Source of the DNA: an uncultured Ruminococcus sp.
Lineage (GTDB): Bacteria > Bacillota > Clostridia > Oscillospirales > Ruminococcaceae
Direction of reading: 5' to 3'
NCBI GenBank assembly: GCA_910584195.1
Contig: CAJTYV010000002.1
Span: 199,314 to 263,313, forward strand
DNA: 64,000 nt
This document shows, one piece after another, positions 16,934 to 24,866 of this stretch; the first letter of the stretch is position 1; each line of letters opens with the position of its first letter. A model generated the notes under the pieces. That model was not told the DNA's origin, ran no database searches, and saw only the letters and a list, made by a program, of their open reading frames with translations. Made by a program: the position numbers and the translations under genes.

Positions 16934-17043
16934 CCTCATCTTTCGGTATATACCGCAGGATTTAGCACCGATACTCAAGCTTTTACGCTTGGCAGGTTGC
17001 CGGGCTTCACAGGACCTGTTTCCTCCGCCGCTCTTGATAAGGT
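16934..17043 (-). promoter_or_regulatory. SAM-I (S-box) riboswitch of metK
   Basis: The minus-strand RNA contains the S-box hallmarks in order: CCTTATC opening P1, AGAGCGGCGGAGG, the kink-turn and pseudoknot region GAAGCCCGGCAACCTGCC, GGTGCTAAATCCTGC, and a closing strand GAAAGATGAGG that pairs with P1. When SAM is bound, the downstream attenuator should form and switch metK off. Confidence 0.95.
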
Positions 17044-17051
17044 ATGATTTA

Positions 17052-17080
17052 ATTATACTATATTTATAACATTTTGTCAA
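17052..17080 (-). promoter_or_regulatory. Consensus promoter of the metK riboswitch transcript
   Basis: Perfect TTGACA (17075-17080), 17-base spacer, perfect TATAAT (17052-17057) on the minus strand, less than 10 bases before the riboswitch. Confidence 0.88.
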
Positions 17081-17106
17081 TAGGCAAAGAAAATTTTTCA
17101 CGCCGT

Positions 17107-17760
17107 TTATTTTGTCAGCAGCTTCTCCAGAGGCTGTCTTGTGAGTTTAGTAAAGAATTTTACCGTAATACCCGTAAACAATGCCGAAATTAAAGTACCC
17201 TCGCGAGTTCCGAAAATTTTCATTTTGAAAAATATCATTGATAACATTATTGATAAAACAACGCACATTATATCAAAAACTATTTTCAAATTGCCGAACT
17301 GCTTACCCGAAACATCTGAAACCGCTTTGACAAAAGCTTCTCCCGAATTCATTATTGCATCAGCCGTCACAGCAAGGGATATTCCGAACCCGAGAATCGC
17401 TATACCGGATATTACCATTATCAATTTCATTATGTATACATCGGTGGGTATATTCTTAACTATCATCATACATATATCCGTAAACCAACCGAATAAAAAT
17501 GATAACGGTATCTGTAAAAATTGTATAAGACGGAATTTTTTCCGTAAAATAATTATCTGCCCTGCTATAAGCATGCAGTTCCATATAATCAGCCAGTTTC
17601 CAAGAGAAAGCTGTGTGAATTTCAGACTCAAAATATTAGATACGGAAGAAATGGGAGACATTCCCAATTCTCCATGTTTTGTAAGAGCAACTCCAAGCGC
17701 CGAAACGAATAAGCTTACAATGCATAGAACATATCTTTTTATCAATTCCTTCTTAGACAT
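17107..17760 (-). CDS. YczE/YitT-like integral membrane protein
   Basis: 217 residues with about five hydrophobic helices. Features of the YczE/YyaS group (DUF6198) are the N-terminal RYVLCIVSLFVSALGVALTK, the GMSPISSVSNILS loop and the FGISLAVTADAIMNSGEAFV stretch (residues about 120-140). Function unknown; in Bacillus, YczE affects peptide-synthetase activity. The ATG at 17760 overlaps the YolD-like stop by 8 bases, so it belongs to the polymerase operon. Its C-terminus faces the metK promoter with no obvious terminator. Confidence 0.8.
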   Translation of the reverse strand: MSKKELIKRYVLCIVSLFVSALGVALTKHGELGMSPISSVSNILSLKFTQLSLGNWLIIWNCMLIAGQIIILRKKFRLIQFLQIPLSFLFGWFTDICMMIVKNIPTDVYIMKLIMVISGIAILGFGISLAVTADAIMNSGEAFVKAVSDVSGKQFGNLKIVFDIMCVVLSIMLSMIFFKMKIFGTREGTLISALFTGITVKFFTKLTRQPLEKLLTK

Positions 17761-18172
17761 TTTCTTCACTCTCAATTAAATTTATTTCGTATATATCTTT
17801 TATGAGGATTTTTCTTCCGTCCTTGAAAATAACTGCCGATTCGTATTCTTCTATCAAACGCACTTCGCCAATTACTTTAACATACCTTCCCCCGTTTTTT
17901 CTTTCATCGGGAATAAAATACGTTATTTCCGCTTTTGGTAAATAATATATATTTTCGGCTATATACCTGAGTTTACTGTTAAGCTCGGCAGCTTTGTCCT
18001 CGTCCAATTCAATACGGCTGTCCGTAATACGCGCGGTTTCTTCAACTTCGTCTTCATATCCTGTAAGTGCGGCAAACGGTGAAAACTGAGCCGCTCTGTC
18101 GTGAAGCGGCATTTTTGGATATTCCGATTTTGGACGCGGAAGATCTATAATATCATCATAATAATTTTTCAT
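17753..18172 (-). CDS. YolD-like protein
   Basis: 139 residues. The N-terminal PKMPLHDRAAQFSPFAALTGY is the hallmark of the YolD-like group found next to UmuC-type polymerases, and the C-terminal half is a small beta domain (KILIKDIYEINLIE). Begins at the four-base ATGA overlap with the polymerase gene. Probably modulates or partners the polymerase, as in the Bacillus YolD/UvrX pairs; this is inferred from gene pairing. Confidence 0.88.
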   Translation of the reverse strand: MKNYYDDIIDLPRPKSEYPKMPLHDRAAQFSPFAALTGYEDEVEETARITDSRIELDEDKAAELNSKLRYIAENIYYLPKAEITYFIPDERKNGGRYVKVIGEVRLIEEYESAVIFKDGRKILIKDIYEINLIESEENV

Positions 18173-19692
18173 GCCTTATGACCGCCTATCTGATCGTTTC
18201 TGTTTCTTGCCGTAGCTCCCTCCTGCAAACTCATACCTTTTATAATTGCATTTTTACCGAATTTCCGCTTAATATCCAAAATTGCCCTCTGCCTCTTTTT
18301 CTCGCGTTCAAGACAAAGCTCCTCCTGTTGACGAATTTTTTCTTTTTGTTCATAATCTGTGAAAAAGTCAAGCTGGTCAAAACTGTTTTCTCTATTAGCA
18401 GAGCTTTCGGCAACTACATTATTTGCCGTAAGAGTTATCCGCCTTACCCAAAGAGTGCTGTTCGTAATTTTCTCATAAAGCTCGGTAACAGTATCTGTTA
18501 TAAGCCGCGACGATGCTGTTTTTCTGCTTAAATTAAAGGTACCGTGAGCATGCTTAGGCACTTTTCTGCCATAACGGTCGGTTTTTACTTCTCCGTTATA
18601 GAGATTTTTTATTTTAGAATCTGTAATATTTATAATATCATAGCCTATAGTAAGTATGATCTGATTTGTCACAAGTCCTTTTTCGGCAAGTTCAAGAGAC
18701 AATAAATCCGCCATTTCACGTACTATAAGTCTTGTGCGCTCAAAATCACACGGTTCCTGAAGAACCTGACCGGAGCATATGCTGTTATTTTCCGGACGGT
18801 AACTCTTAATATCCGAAATAGTACACGGCTCATGCCCCCACGCATGATCAATAAGCAGCTCGGCATTCACGCCGAACATTTTAAAAAGACAATCCTCATA
18901 ATCAATGGAAAATCTCGCAATATCACCCATAGTATAAAGTCCCGCCGCTTCAAGCCTCTCGGAATATCCGCGTCCTATACGCCAAAAATCCGTAAGAGGG
19001 CGGTGTTCCCATAAAAGCCGCCGATAACTCGTCTCATCAAGCTCGGCAATACGAACTCCGTCTTTGTCTGCCGGCATTTTCTTTGCCACAATGTCCATAG
19101 CGACCTTGCACAAATACAAATTAGTACCGATTCCTGCTGTCGCTGTGATTCCCACAGACTCAAGCACATCCCGTATGATAGTTACAGTCAGTTCATGCGC
19201 GGTCATACGATAAGTTTTCAAATACGAAGTTAAATCAATAAAAACTTCATCGATCGAGTAAACGTGTATATCCTCGTGAGAGACGTATTTCAGGTAAATT
19301 TCATAAATTTTCGTGCTGAATTCCATATAATGAGCCATTTGCGGAGACGCTGTCAGAAATCCTACCGCAAGCTCAGGATGAGCTTCAAGCTCTTCGGCAT
19401 CCGCAGATTCGCCTTGAAATTCCGCACGAAAATCATGTATTTTTCTGCGGTAATCATTCAATCTAACAGCATTTACTTTTTTCAAGAGACGAATCACCTC
19501 AAAAAGCCTTGCGCGTCCCGGAATTCCATATGATTTCAAAGCTGGAGAAACTGCAAGACATATGGTTTTCTCTGTACGTGCCGTGTCTGCGACCACAAGG
19601 TGCGCCGTCATGGGATCGAGTCCTCTTTCCACACATTCAACTGAAGCATAAAAAGATTTAAGATCAATAGCTGCATATATTCTATCCTGCAT
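18169..19692 (-). CDS. Y-family (UmuC/DinB-type) DNA polymerase
   Basis: 507-residue translesion polymerase. The ATG at 19692 gives MQDRIYAAIDLKSFYASVEC and has GGGAGG upstream; a longer frame adds only untranslated leader. Metal-binding acidic residues are Asp10 and the pair Asp148-Glu149 in HVYSIDEVFIDLT. A helix-hairpin-helix-like region (DFWRIGRGYSERLEAAGL) and a little-finger domain follow. The C-terminus has a charged coiled region (EQKEKIRQQEELCLEREKK). Operon with YolD and a membrane protein. No LexA-type box was recognised upstream. It resembles the UvrX/YqjW plasmid-type branch. Confidence 0.92.
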   Translation of the reverse strand: MQDRIYAAIDLKSFYASVECVERGLDPMTAHLVVADTARTEKTICLAVSPALKSYGIPGRARLFEVIRLLKKVNAVRLNDYRRKIHDFRAEFQGESADAEELEAHPELAVGFLTASPQMAHYMEFSTKIYEIYLKYVSHEDIHVYSIDEVFIDLTSYLKTYRMTAHELTVTIIRDVLESVGITATAGIGTNLYLCKVAMDIVAKKMPADKDGVRIAELDETSYRRLLWEHRPLTDFWRIGRGYSERLEAAGLYTMGDIARFSIDYEDCLFKMFGVNAELLIDHAWGHEPCTISDIKSYRPENNSICSGQVLQEPCDFERTRLIVREMADLLSLELAEKGLVTNQIILTIGYDIINITDSKIKNLYNGEVKTDRYGRKVPKHAHGTFNLSRKTASSRLITDTVTELYEKITNSTLWVRRITLTANNVVAESSANRENSFDQLDFFTDYEQKEKIRQQEELCLEREKKRQRAILDIKRKFGKNAIIKGMSLQEGATARNRNDQIGGHKA

Positions 19693-19737
19693 TTTCAAGC
19701 CTCCCTTGAAGACAACATTTCCTTTAATACATAAATT

Positions 19738-19905
19738 CATAATCTGTACACACAGAAATTATGCAGACGGAACTTTCATTTTTATTATACATCTTTTAAT
19801 TTCTGATGTCAACTGCCTGATTCGTATGTCAAGAAAGACGATGAAAGCATACTCTCATATGGTGAGAAGAATGACGCCGGCAGACGGATTTTATGTCAGC
19901 ATTAC
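19738..19905 (+). repeat. Degenerate MITE-like copy between the polymerase and SulP genes
   Basis: The left end resembles the terminus at 30121 (CTGT-CACA-AGAAATTATG). Bases about 19838-19872 resemble the family core (GAAAGCATACTCTCATATGGTGAG). The middle is expanded or replaced and the right end is not clear. Function unknown; it separates the divergently transcribed genes. Confidence 0.5.
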
Positions 19906-20011
19906 CGAACAGTTTGCAGTACGGGAAAATATATCTAAAAATATACGTTTCATCTTGCAAAAATACACTAAATCCGCTGTAAAAGGTTAATATCTTTCAA
20001 TAATGCTATTA

Positions 20012-20040
20012 TTGACATTTTTTTTACAAAGATGTATAAT
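20012..20040 (+). promoter_or_regulatory. Consensus promoter of the SulP gene
   Basis: TTGACA (20012-20017), 17-base spacer, TATAAT (20035-20040), 40 bases before the start codon. Confidence 0.88.
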
Positions 20041-20080
20041 ATATAAGCGTTACAGAAATAAAAATTATCGGGAGGTACAT

Positions 20081-21793
20081 ATGAATTCATCAGAATCCGC
20101 AGCCGTCAAAAAAACAGAGGAAAAACTTAAGCCAAAATTATTTTCGGTAATGAAAGGCTACAGCAAAGCGCAGTTTATCAAGGACGTTATTTCCGGAATA
20201 ATTGTAGCTATAATAGCCCTTCCGCTTTCAATCGCTCTTGCGCTTGCATCGGGAGTAAATCCCGAACAAGGCTTATATACTGCAATAACCGCAGGATTTG
20301 TAGTATCGTTTCTCGGCGGAAGCAGAGTTCAGATAGCAGGTCCGACCGCCGCTTTCGCTACGATAGTAGCCGGAATAGTTGCATCAGAGGGTATGGACGG
20401 ACTTGTCATATCTACTATAATGGCAGGAATATTTCTTATTATCATGGGCTTATGCCGCTTTGGAAACTTAATAAAATATATTCCCGGAACCATCACCTCG
20501 GGTTTTACATTCGGAATCGCCGTAACTATCGTTGTTGGGCAAATAAAAGATTTCTGCGGAATGTCGTTTTCGGGTTCTCCCATTGAAACAACAGAAAAAA
20601 TTGCAGAAATATTTAAATCATTAAATACATTTAATCCCATGGCGTTTCTCATAGGTATCATTTCGCTCGCTATTCTGATTTTCTGGCCTAAAAAGCTCAG
20701 TAAAATACCGCCATCACTTATTGCTGTTATCATCGGCGCTGCCATTGTAAAGCTCAGCGGAATGAATGTCAATACTATAGGAGATCTTTACACGATCTCG
20801 TCCGCTCCCCCATCTTTTGCTCTTCCCGAAGTAACATTCGAAAGAGTAAGGTCGCTTATTCCCAATGCGTTTACAATCGCTATACTTGCCGCTGTTGAAT
20901 CGCTGCTTTCCTGTGTTGTTGCGGACGGCATGATCGGCTCGAAGCATCGTTCCAACATGGAACTTACCGCTCAGGGTGCAGGTAATATCGTATCGGCGCT
21001 TTTCGGTGGAATCCCTGCTACGGGAGCTATCGCGCGTACAGCGGCAAATATAAAAAACGGCGGCAGAACTCCTGTTTCAGGTATGATTCATGCAGCCGTA
21101 CTGCTCATTATCCTCGTTGTGCTCATGCCCTATGCCGCTTTGATACCTATGCCTACTATCGCGGCTATACTGTTTGTAGTGGCGTACAATATGTGCGGTT
21201 GGAGAGAAATTGTAAACTGTGTAAAAATCTCGCCTAAAAGTGATATTGCCGTACTTTTTATCACACTTGTACTTACCGTTGTATTTGATCTTGTAATAGC
21301 TATAGGAGTGGGATTAGTCCTTGCCGCACTTCTCTTTATGAAACGTATGGCTGACGTTACAGAGGGGCACGACTGGGTATACGTTGATGATGAAGATACC
21401 GATCCCGACCATATTTCATTGAAAAAAGTTCCCGACAATACACGCGTTTACGAAATAAACGGACCTATGTTCTTTGCCGCTTCGGACAAGTTCAGCTACA
21501 TTCTCGATGATATAAACAAAATAGACGTTCTTATCATAAGAATGCGAAACGTTCCTGCCATAGACGCTTCCGGCATTGCCGAACTTGACAAAATAACGAA
21601 AAAATGTAAAAAACATAATATAGAGGTCGTATTCTCTCATGTAAACGAACAGCCTATGCACGCTATGGAAAAGGCTGGTTTTATCGAAAGGCTCGGACGT
21701 GAAAATTTCTGCGGTCACATCGACACTGCGCTTATCAGAGCGGAAAAACTCGAAAAAACCGCCGCAAATAACAAATCGTCAAAGAACAGATAA
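20081..21793 (+). CDS. SulP-family anion transporter with STAS domain
   Basis: 570-residue inner-membrane transporter, probably for sulfate, bicarbonate or a related anion. Residues 30-440 form the SLC26/SulP membrane domain with the hallmarks DVISGIIVAIIALPLSIALA and GPTAAFATIVAG near the start and FGGIPATGAIARTAANIKNGG in the middle. The C-terminal STAS domain (about 460-560) carries IRMRNVPAIDASGIAELD. The start at 20081 follows GGGAGG; an earlier in-frame ATG lies in the promoter. The substrate cannot be told from sequence. A conserved neighbour such as carbonic anhydrase is absent. Confidence 0.92.
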   Translation: MNSSESAAVKKTEEKLKPKLFSVMKGYSKAQFIKDVISGIIVAIIALPLSIALALASGVNPEQGLYTAITAGFVVSFLGGSRVQIAGPTAAFATIVAGIVASEGMDGLVISTIMAGIFLIIMGLCRFGNLIKYIPGTITSGFTFGIAVTIVVGQIKDFCGMSFSGSPIETTEKIAEIFKSLNTFNPMAFLIGIISLAILIFWPKKLSKIPPSLIAVIIGAAIVKLSGMNVNTIGDLYTISSAPPSFALPEVTFERVRSLIPNAFTIAILAAVESLLSCVVADGMIGSKHRSNMELTAQGAGNIVSALFGGIPATGAIARTAANIKNGGRTPVSGMIHAAVLLIILVVLMPYAALIPMPTIAAILFVVAYNMCGWREIVNCVKISPKSDIAVLFITLVLTVVFDLVIAIGVGLVLAALLFMKRMADVTEGHDWVYVDDEDTDPDHISLKKVPDNTRVYEINGPMFFAASDKFSYILDDINKIDVLIIRMRNVPAIDASGIAELDKITKKCKKHNIEVVFSHVNEQPMHAMEKAGFIERLGRENFCGHIDTALIRAEKLEKTAANNKSSKNR

Positions 21794-21850
21794 CATGAAA
21801 CTTTCACTGAAAGCTGTTATAAATAATATCGGAATCCCAAATATTGAACA

Positions 21851-21877
21851 AAAAAACAGTCCAATGGACTGTTTTTT
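21851..21877. terminator. Bidirectional terminator between SulP and TSCPD genes
   Basis: A 12-bp perfect stem AAAAAACAGTCC/GGACTGTTTTTT around a 3-base loop gives a U-run on both strands, and the two flanking genes converge on it. Confidence 0.92.
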
Positions 21878-21888
21878 AGCTTCCTTCA

Positions 21889-22143
21889 TTATTTCATAGA
21901 TTCATAAGCTTCTCTGACTGCGATACAGAGCTGATCGGCACATGAAGTCGGTCTGCGTCCGCATGTATTTCCTTTTAGTTTTTCCTCAATTTGTTCTACG
22001 GTAAAACCGTCAACAAGCTTGGAAACCGCTTTCAAATTACCGTTGCAGCCTCCTGTAAATCTGACGTTTGTTATAACGTTGCCCTCAATATGAAATTTTA
22101 TCTCCTGAGAGCATACCATGCTTGTAATATAAGTATAATCCAT
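21889..22143 (-). CDS. TSCPD domain protein (TIGR03905 type)
   Basis: 84-residue single-domain protein. The TSCPD-type motif appears as RPTSCADQL near residue 64, with FTGGCNGNLKAVSKLVDG earlier; both Cys-containing turns are typical. The same domain is found at the C-terminus of class II ribonucleotide reductases, but as a free-standing protein its function is unknown. Own short transcript ending at the shared terminator. Confidence 0.85.
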   Translation of the reverse strand: MDYTYITSMVCSQEIKFHIEGNVITNVRFTGGCNGNLKAVSKLVDGFTVEQIEEKLKGNTCGRRPTSCADQLCIAVREAYESMK

Positions 22144-22409
22144 AATAACACCTCGTTAATATTTATGCAAAAATTACGTTTTTATTTCTCACATACATTC
22201 TACTATATTTTTTAACCTTTGTCAACGATTCATTGAAATATTTATAATTTGTTTAAATTTCAGAGTTTAAGCCGCGTCAGCTTCATAATAAAAGCATAAC
22301 AAAAAATTTACAAAAAATCAATATTTTTATCCGCACATTTTACACATTTTTCCGTTAATATAAGTAAAGGCAATGAGTCTTTAAAATTCAGAAAAAGGAG
22401 ATCATAAAC

Positions 22410-24602
22410 ATGAAAAAATTAAAAAAAATCATCGCGCTTGCGGCAGCCGCAACAGCTTGTTTTTCGGCAAGTATCGCAGTATACCCTGCTAAACCCGTCT
22501 CTGCGCTTTCTATCATTGCAAGCATTACGGAAGCTTCGGTTAGAAAAGATGCGATAGCCATTGGCGAAACTGTACCTATTGAGCTTAAATGGAGTACGGG
22601 ACAAATGCAGGAAGTTCACTACTCCTCCAGTGATGAAAGCATTGTAACAGTTGATTCGGAGGGAATTATAACAGGTATCGGAGAGGGTAAGGCAACTATT
22701 ACCATATCCGTTTCAAATTACGGCAAGGATCATACGATCGACATTTCCGTTTCAAAAGATATTGTTCCCAGTGTTCTTTACAATACCTCTGAACTTACTC
22801 TCGGACAAAAGCTCAATGAAGGAGATATGCTTCACTACGACAATAAAAACACGGGCATGAACGCTAATGTGATCAACGCCAAAAACGACTACGACCTTGT
22901 ACATCTGCTTGACGGCGACTATGTTCTGCCCTTTAACGCCGAAATCGTAGGTATTGACGGTCTCATAATTTACATTGCTCCCGAGCTGGATAACGTTACT
23001 TATCGTGACGGCAGAACTCTTGAAGCAGGAGACTTTATCAACACGAATACATATCTGCTTTGCTATGATTATACTACAAACGACAGAGTACTCCCCGTTT
23101 TCCTGCCGAAATATTATGAAAAGTATATCGGTCAGGGAGAGATCAGGGTAAAGTCCATTGATCATGAAAATAAAAAAATAACCCTCGAAGCCGTTCCTAT
23201 GGAAACGCCAAGCTTCACTTATGAAATAAAAGACGGCAGCATTGTTTTTGATGAAAATGCAAGTAATTCCATGATGTCTTTTATAATAAGCTCCAACCTT
23301 GACTATGATATGACGGTCGGAGACAGCCGTGAAATCTCAACGTTTATTCCTAAGGAAAACGGCAGATACGTTCTTACGGTAAATGAACTTAAAGAGGAGA
23401 TAATCGGCGCAGGCGCAGAAGGTCATTTCCACTATTTTTACCCGGTTCTTACCAATTTCACCGTTGAATTATCAGACGATGATATTACTGTTGAAAAAAG
23501 AGGAAGCTACAGTTATTACTCCGAAGAACAGATAAAAAACGTACAGGAAAACGCTGCCGATGAAGAATTTATGGTGTGCGGAGATGTTAGGGCTGAGGGT
23601 TCTGACGACCTGCTTAACGGCACGTATTTTTCCTTTGTCAACGGCTGCATTGCGCCTTATAACGGTGAATCTCACTTGAAAAGCTACATAACTACCCAAT
23701 ACACTGAATATTCCACAACATCCTACTTCTGCACAAATCTCAGCTATGCCGCTATACCGCAAATTGATGTTGTTCTTCCGCCGAGAGTTGCAGTATCTGA
23801 CGATACTCTTGCTGAGGTCTTGCCGAACATGTACACCTCAAGCTATGTGGACGGCAATTTTGAAATAGGTTCGGACGATATAATGGATTTTTACAAGATC
23901 AAAGCTCTGAAAGACGGCAAGGTGACTGTTTATACCGAAGACCGGGCTCATAATCTGGTTATAGAGAATGGAATTTTCAAAAGAGACAACAGCTCTGAGA
24001 AATATGTTAAGGGTGACGCAAACGGAGACGGAGAATTCGGCATAGCTGATGCTGTAACAGTTCAGAACTGGCTGCTTGGCAAAAGCAATCTCATCAATAT
24101 ACAGAATGCAGACTTGTGCAAGGACGGTAAAATCGATGTTTATGACTTCTGTCTGCTAAGAAAAGAACTGTGTTCTATCAAGTCAGAAAATATAAACGCT
24201 CTTACGAAAATCGATGCTATCGGATACAGCAATGAATTGTTGGAACTGGCAAAAAGTGAAAATTCTTCTGCTGTCATTACCTCATGCGAAGAACTTGAAG
24301 CTTACCTTGCACCTATCACTCAAGCTGAAACAGTTCAATACTATTTAACGGAAGTATATAATGAAAGTTTCTTTGAGAATAATGTTCTGCTTGCAAATGC
24401 CATTTATCAGAGCTGCGGCGGAGACGTGATGTACAAAATAGATTCCGTTTTATATGAGGGCGATACGCTTAAAGTTGAATATTCTGATTTATATGAATTA
24501 AATGATTATATTGCTATTGTAAACGGATTGTTTGCACAGGCTGTTATCTCTAAAGACGATTACCACGCTGACAACGTTGTCTGGGAACTTAAAACAAAAT
24601 AA
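22410..24602 (+). CDS. Dockerin-bearing secreted protein of unknown function with an Ig-like BIG2 domain
   Basis: 730 residues. Signal peptide 1-33. A bacterial Ig-like (BIG2) domain (about 38-115) has the signature SSDESIVTVDSEGIITGIG followed by EGKATI. Residues 120-520 are a long beta-rich region without any enzyme motif that I recognise. A type I dockerin (about 533-590) has two calcium loops (GDANGDGEFGIAD and ADLCKDGKIDVYD). The C-terminal 140 residues form another unknown alpha/beta region (SCEELEAYLAP, YLTEVYNESFFENN). The dockerin suggests attachment to a cellulosome scaffold. AAGGAG ribosome site; terminator directly after. Confidence 0.88.
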   Translation: MKKLKKIIALAAAATACFSASIAVYPAKPVSALSIIASITEASVRKDAIAIGETVPIELKWSTGQMQEVHYSSSDESIVTVDSEGIITGIGEGKATITISVSNYGKDHTIDISVSKDIVPSVLYNTSELTLGQKLNEGDMLHYDNKNTGMNANVINAKNDYDLVHLLDGDYVLPFNAEIVGIDGLIIYIAPELDNVTYRDGRTLEAGDFINTNTYLLCYDYTTNDRVLPVFLPKYYEKYIGQGEIRVKSIDHENKKITLEAVPMETPSFTYEIKDGSIVFDENASNSMMSFIISSNLDYDMTVGDSREISTFIPKENGRYVLTVNELKEEIIGAGAEGHFHYFYPVLTNFTVELSDDDITVEKRGSYSYYSEEQIKNVQENAADEEFMVCGDVRAEGSDDLLNGTYFSFVNGCIAPYNGESHLKSYITTQYTEYSTTSYFCTNLSYAAIPQIDVVLPPRVAVSDDTLAEVLPNMYTSSYVDGNFEIGSDDIMDFYKIKALKDGKVTVYTEDRAHNLVIENGIFKRDNSSEKYVKGDANGDGEFGIADAVTVQNWLLGKSNLINIQNADLCKDGKIDVYDFCLLRKELCSIKSENINALTKIDAIGYSNELLELAKSENSSAVITSCEELEAYLAPITQAETVQYYLTEVYNESFFENNVLLANAIYQSCGGDVMYKIDSVLYEGDTLKVEYSDLYELNDYIAIVNGLFAQAVISKDDYHADNVVWELKTK

Positions 24603-24618
24603 TTCAGGTTATTTCTTC

Positions 24619-24658
24619 AAAAAAGACTGTACGGCAATCAGGCTGTACAGTCTTTTTT
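24619..24658 (+). terminator. Terminator of the BIG2/dockerin gene
   Basis: A stem of about 14 bp between 24619-24632 and 24645-24658 ends in T6 on the plus strand. Confidence 0.9.
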
Positions 24659-24675
24659 ATTTCAGAAACAGATTA

Positions 24676-24866
24676 TTCAAAGCTCTGCTTTCAACAAGCA
24701 GACTGCTTACGATAGTAAGCCGGATTCAGTCGGAGATTGTATCTCCGACTGAATCTAAAGATGTTCGCCGCTTAAGAGGGTGCGGGTGTCCGGTGGGCAC
24801 CTCTGCGAAGCAGAAACACCGACCGAGACGACAGTCGAGACTCGGGGGACGTCGTCTGCGGTTATA
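24676..24866 (+). repeat. Three-hairpin dispersed repeat, long copy next to pyrB
   Basis: The first 100 bases are nearly identical to the copy at 15499, with all three hairpins kept. It differs by a GC-rich insert of about 65 bases (24780-24845) that forms further hairpins (TCTGC-GAA-GCAGA; CCGAG/CTCGG). The end GTCTGCGGTTATA is the same and again supplies the complement of a TAA stop, here of pyrB. Confidence 0.9.

Noticed and set aside
19693..19800. LexA-type operator before the Y-family polymerase
   Set aside because: No GAAC-N4-GTTC palindrome or close variant was seen there.
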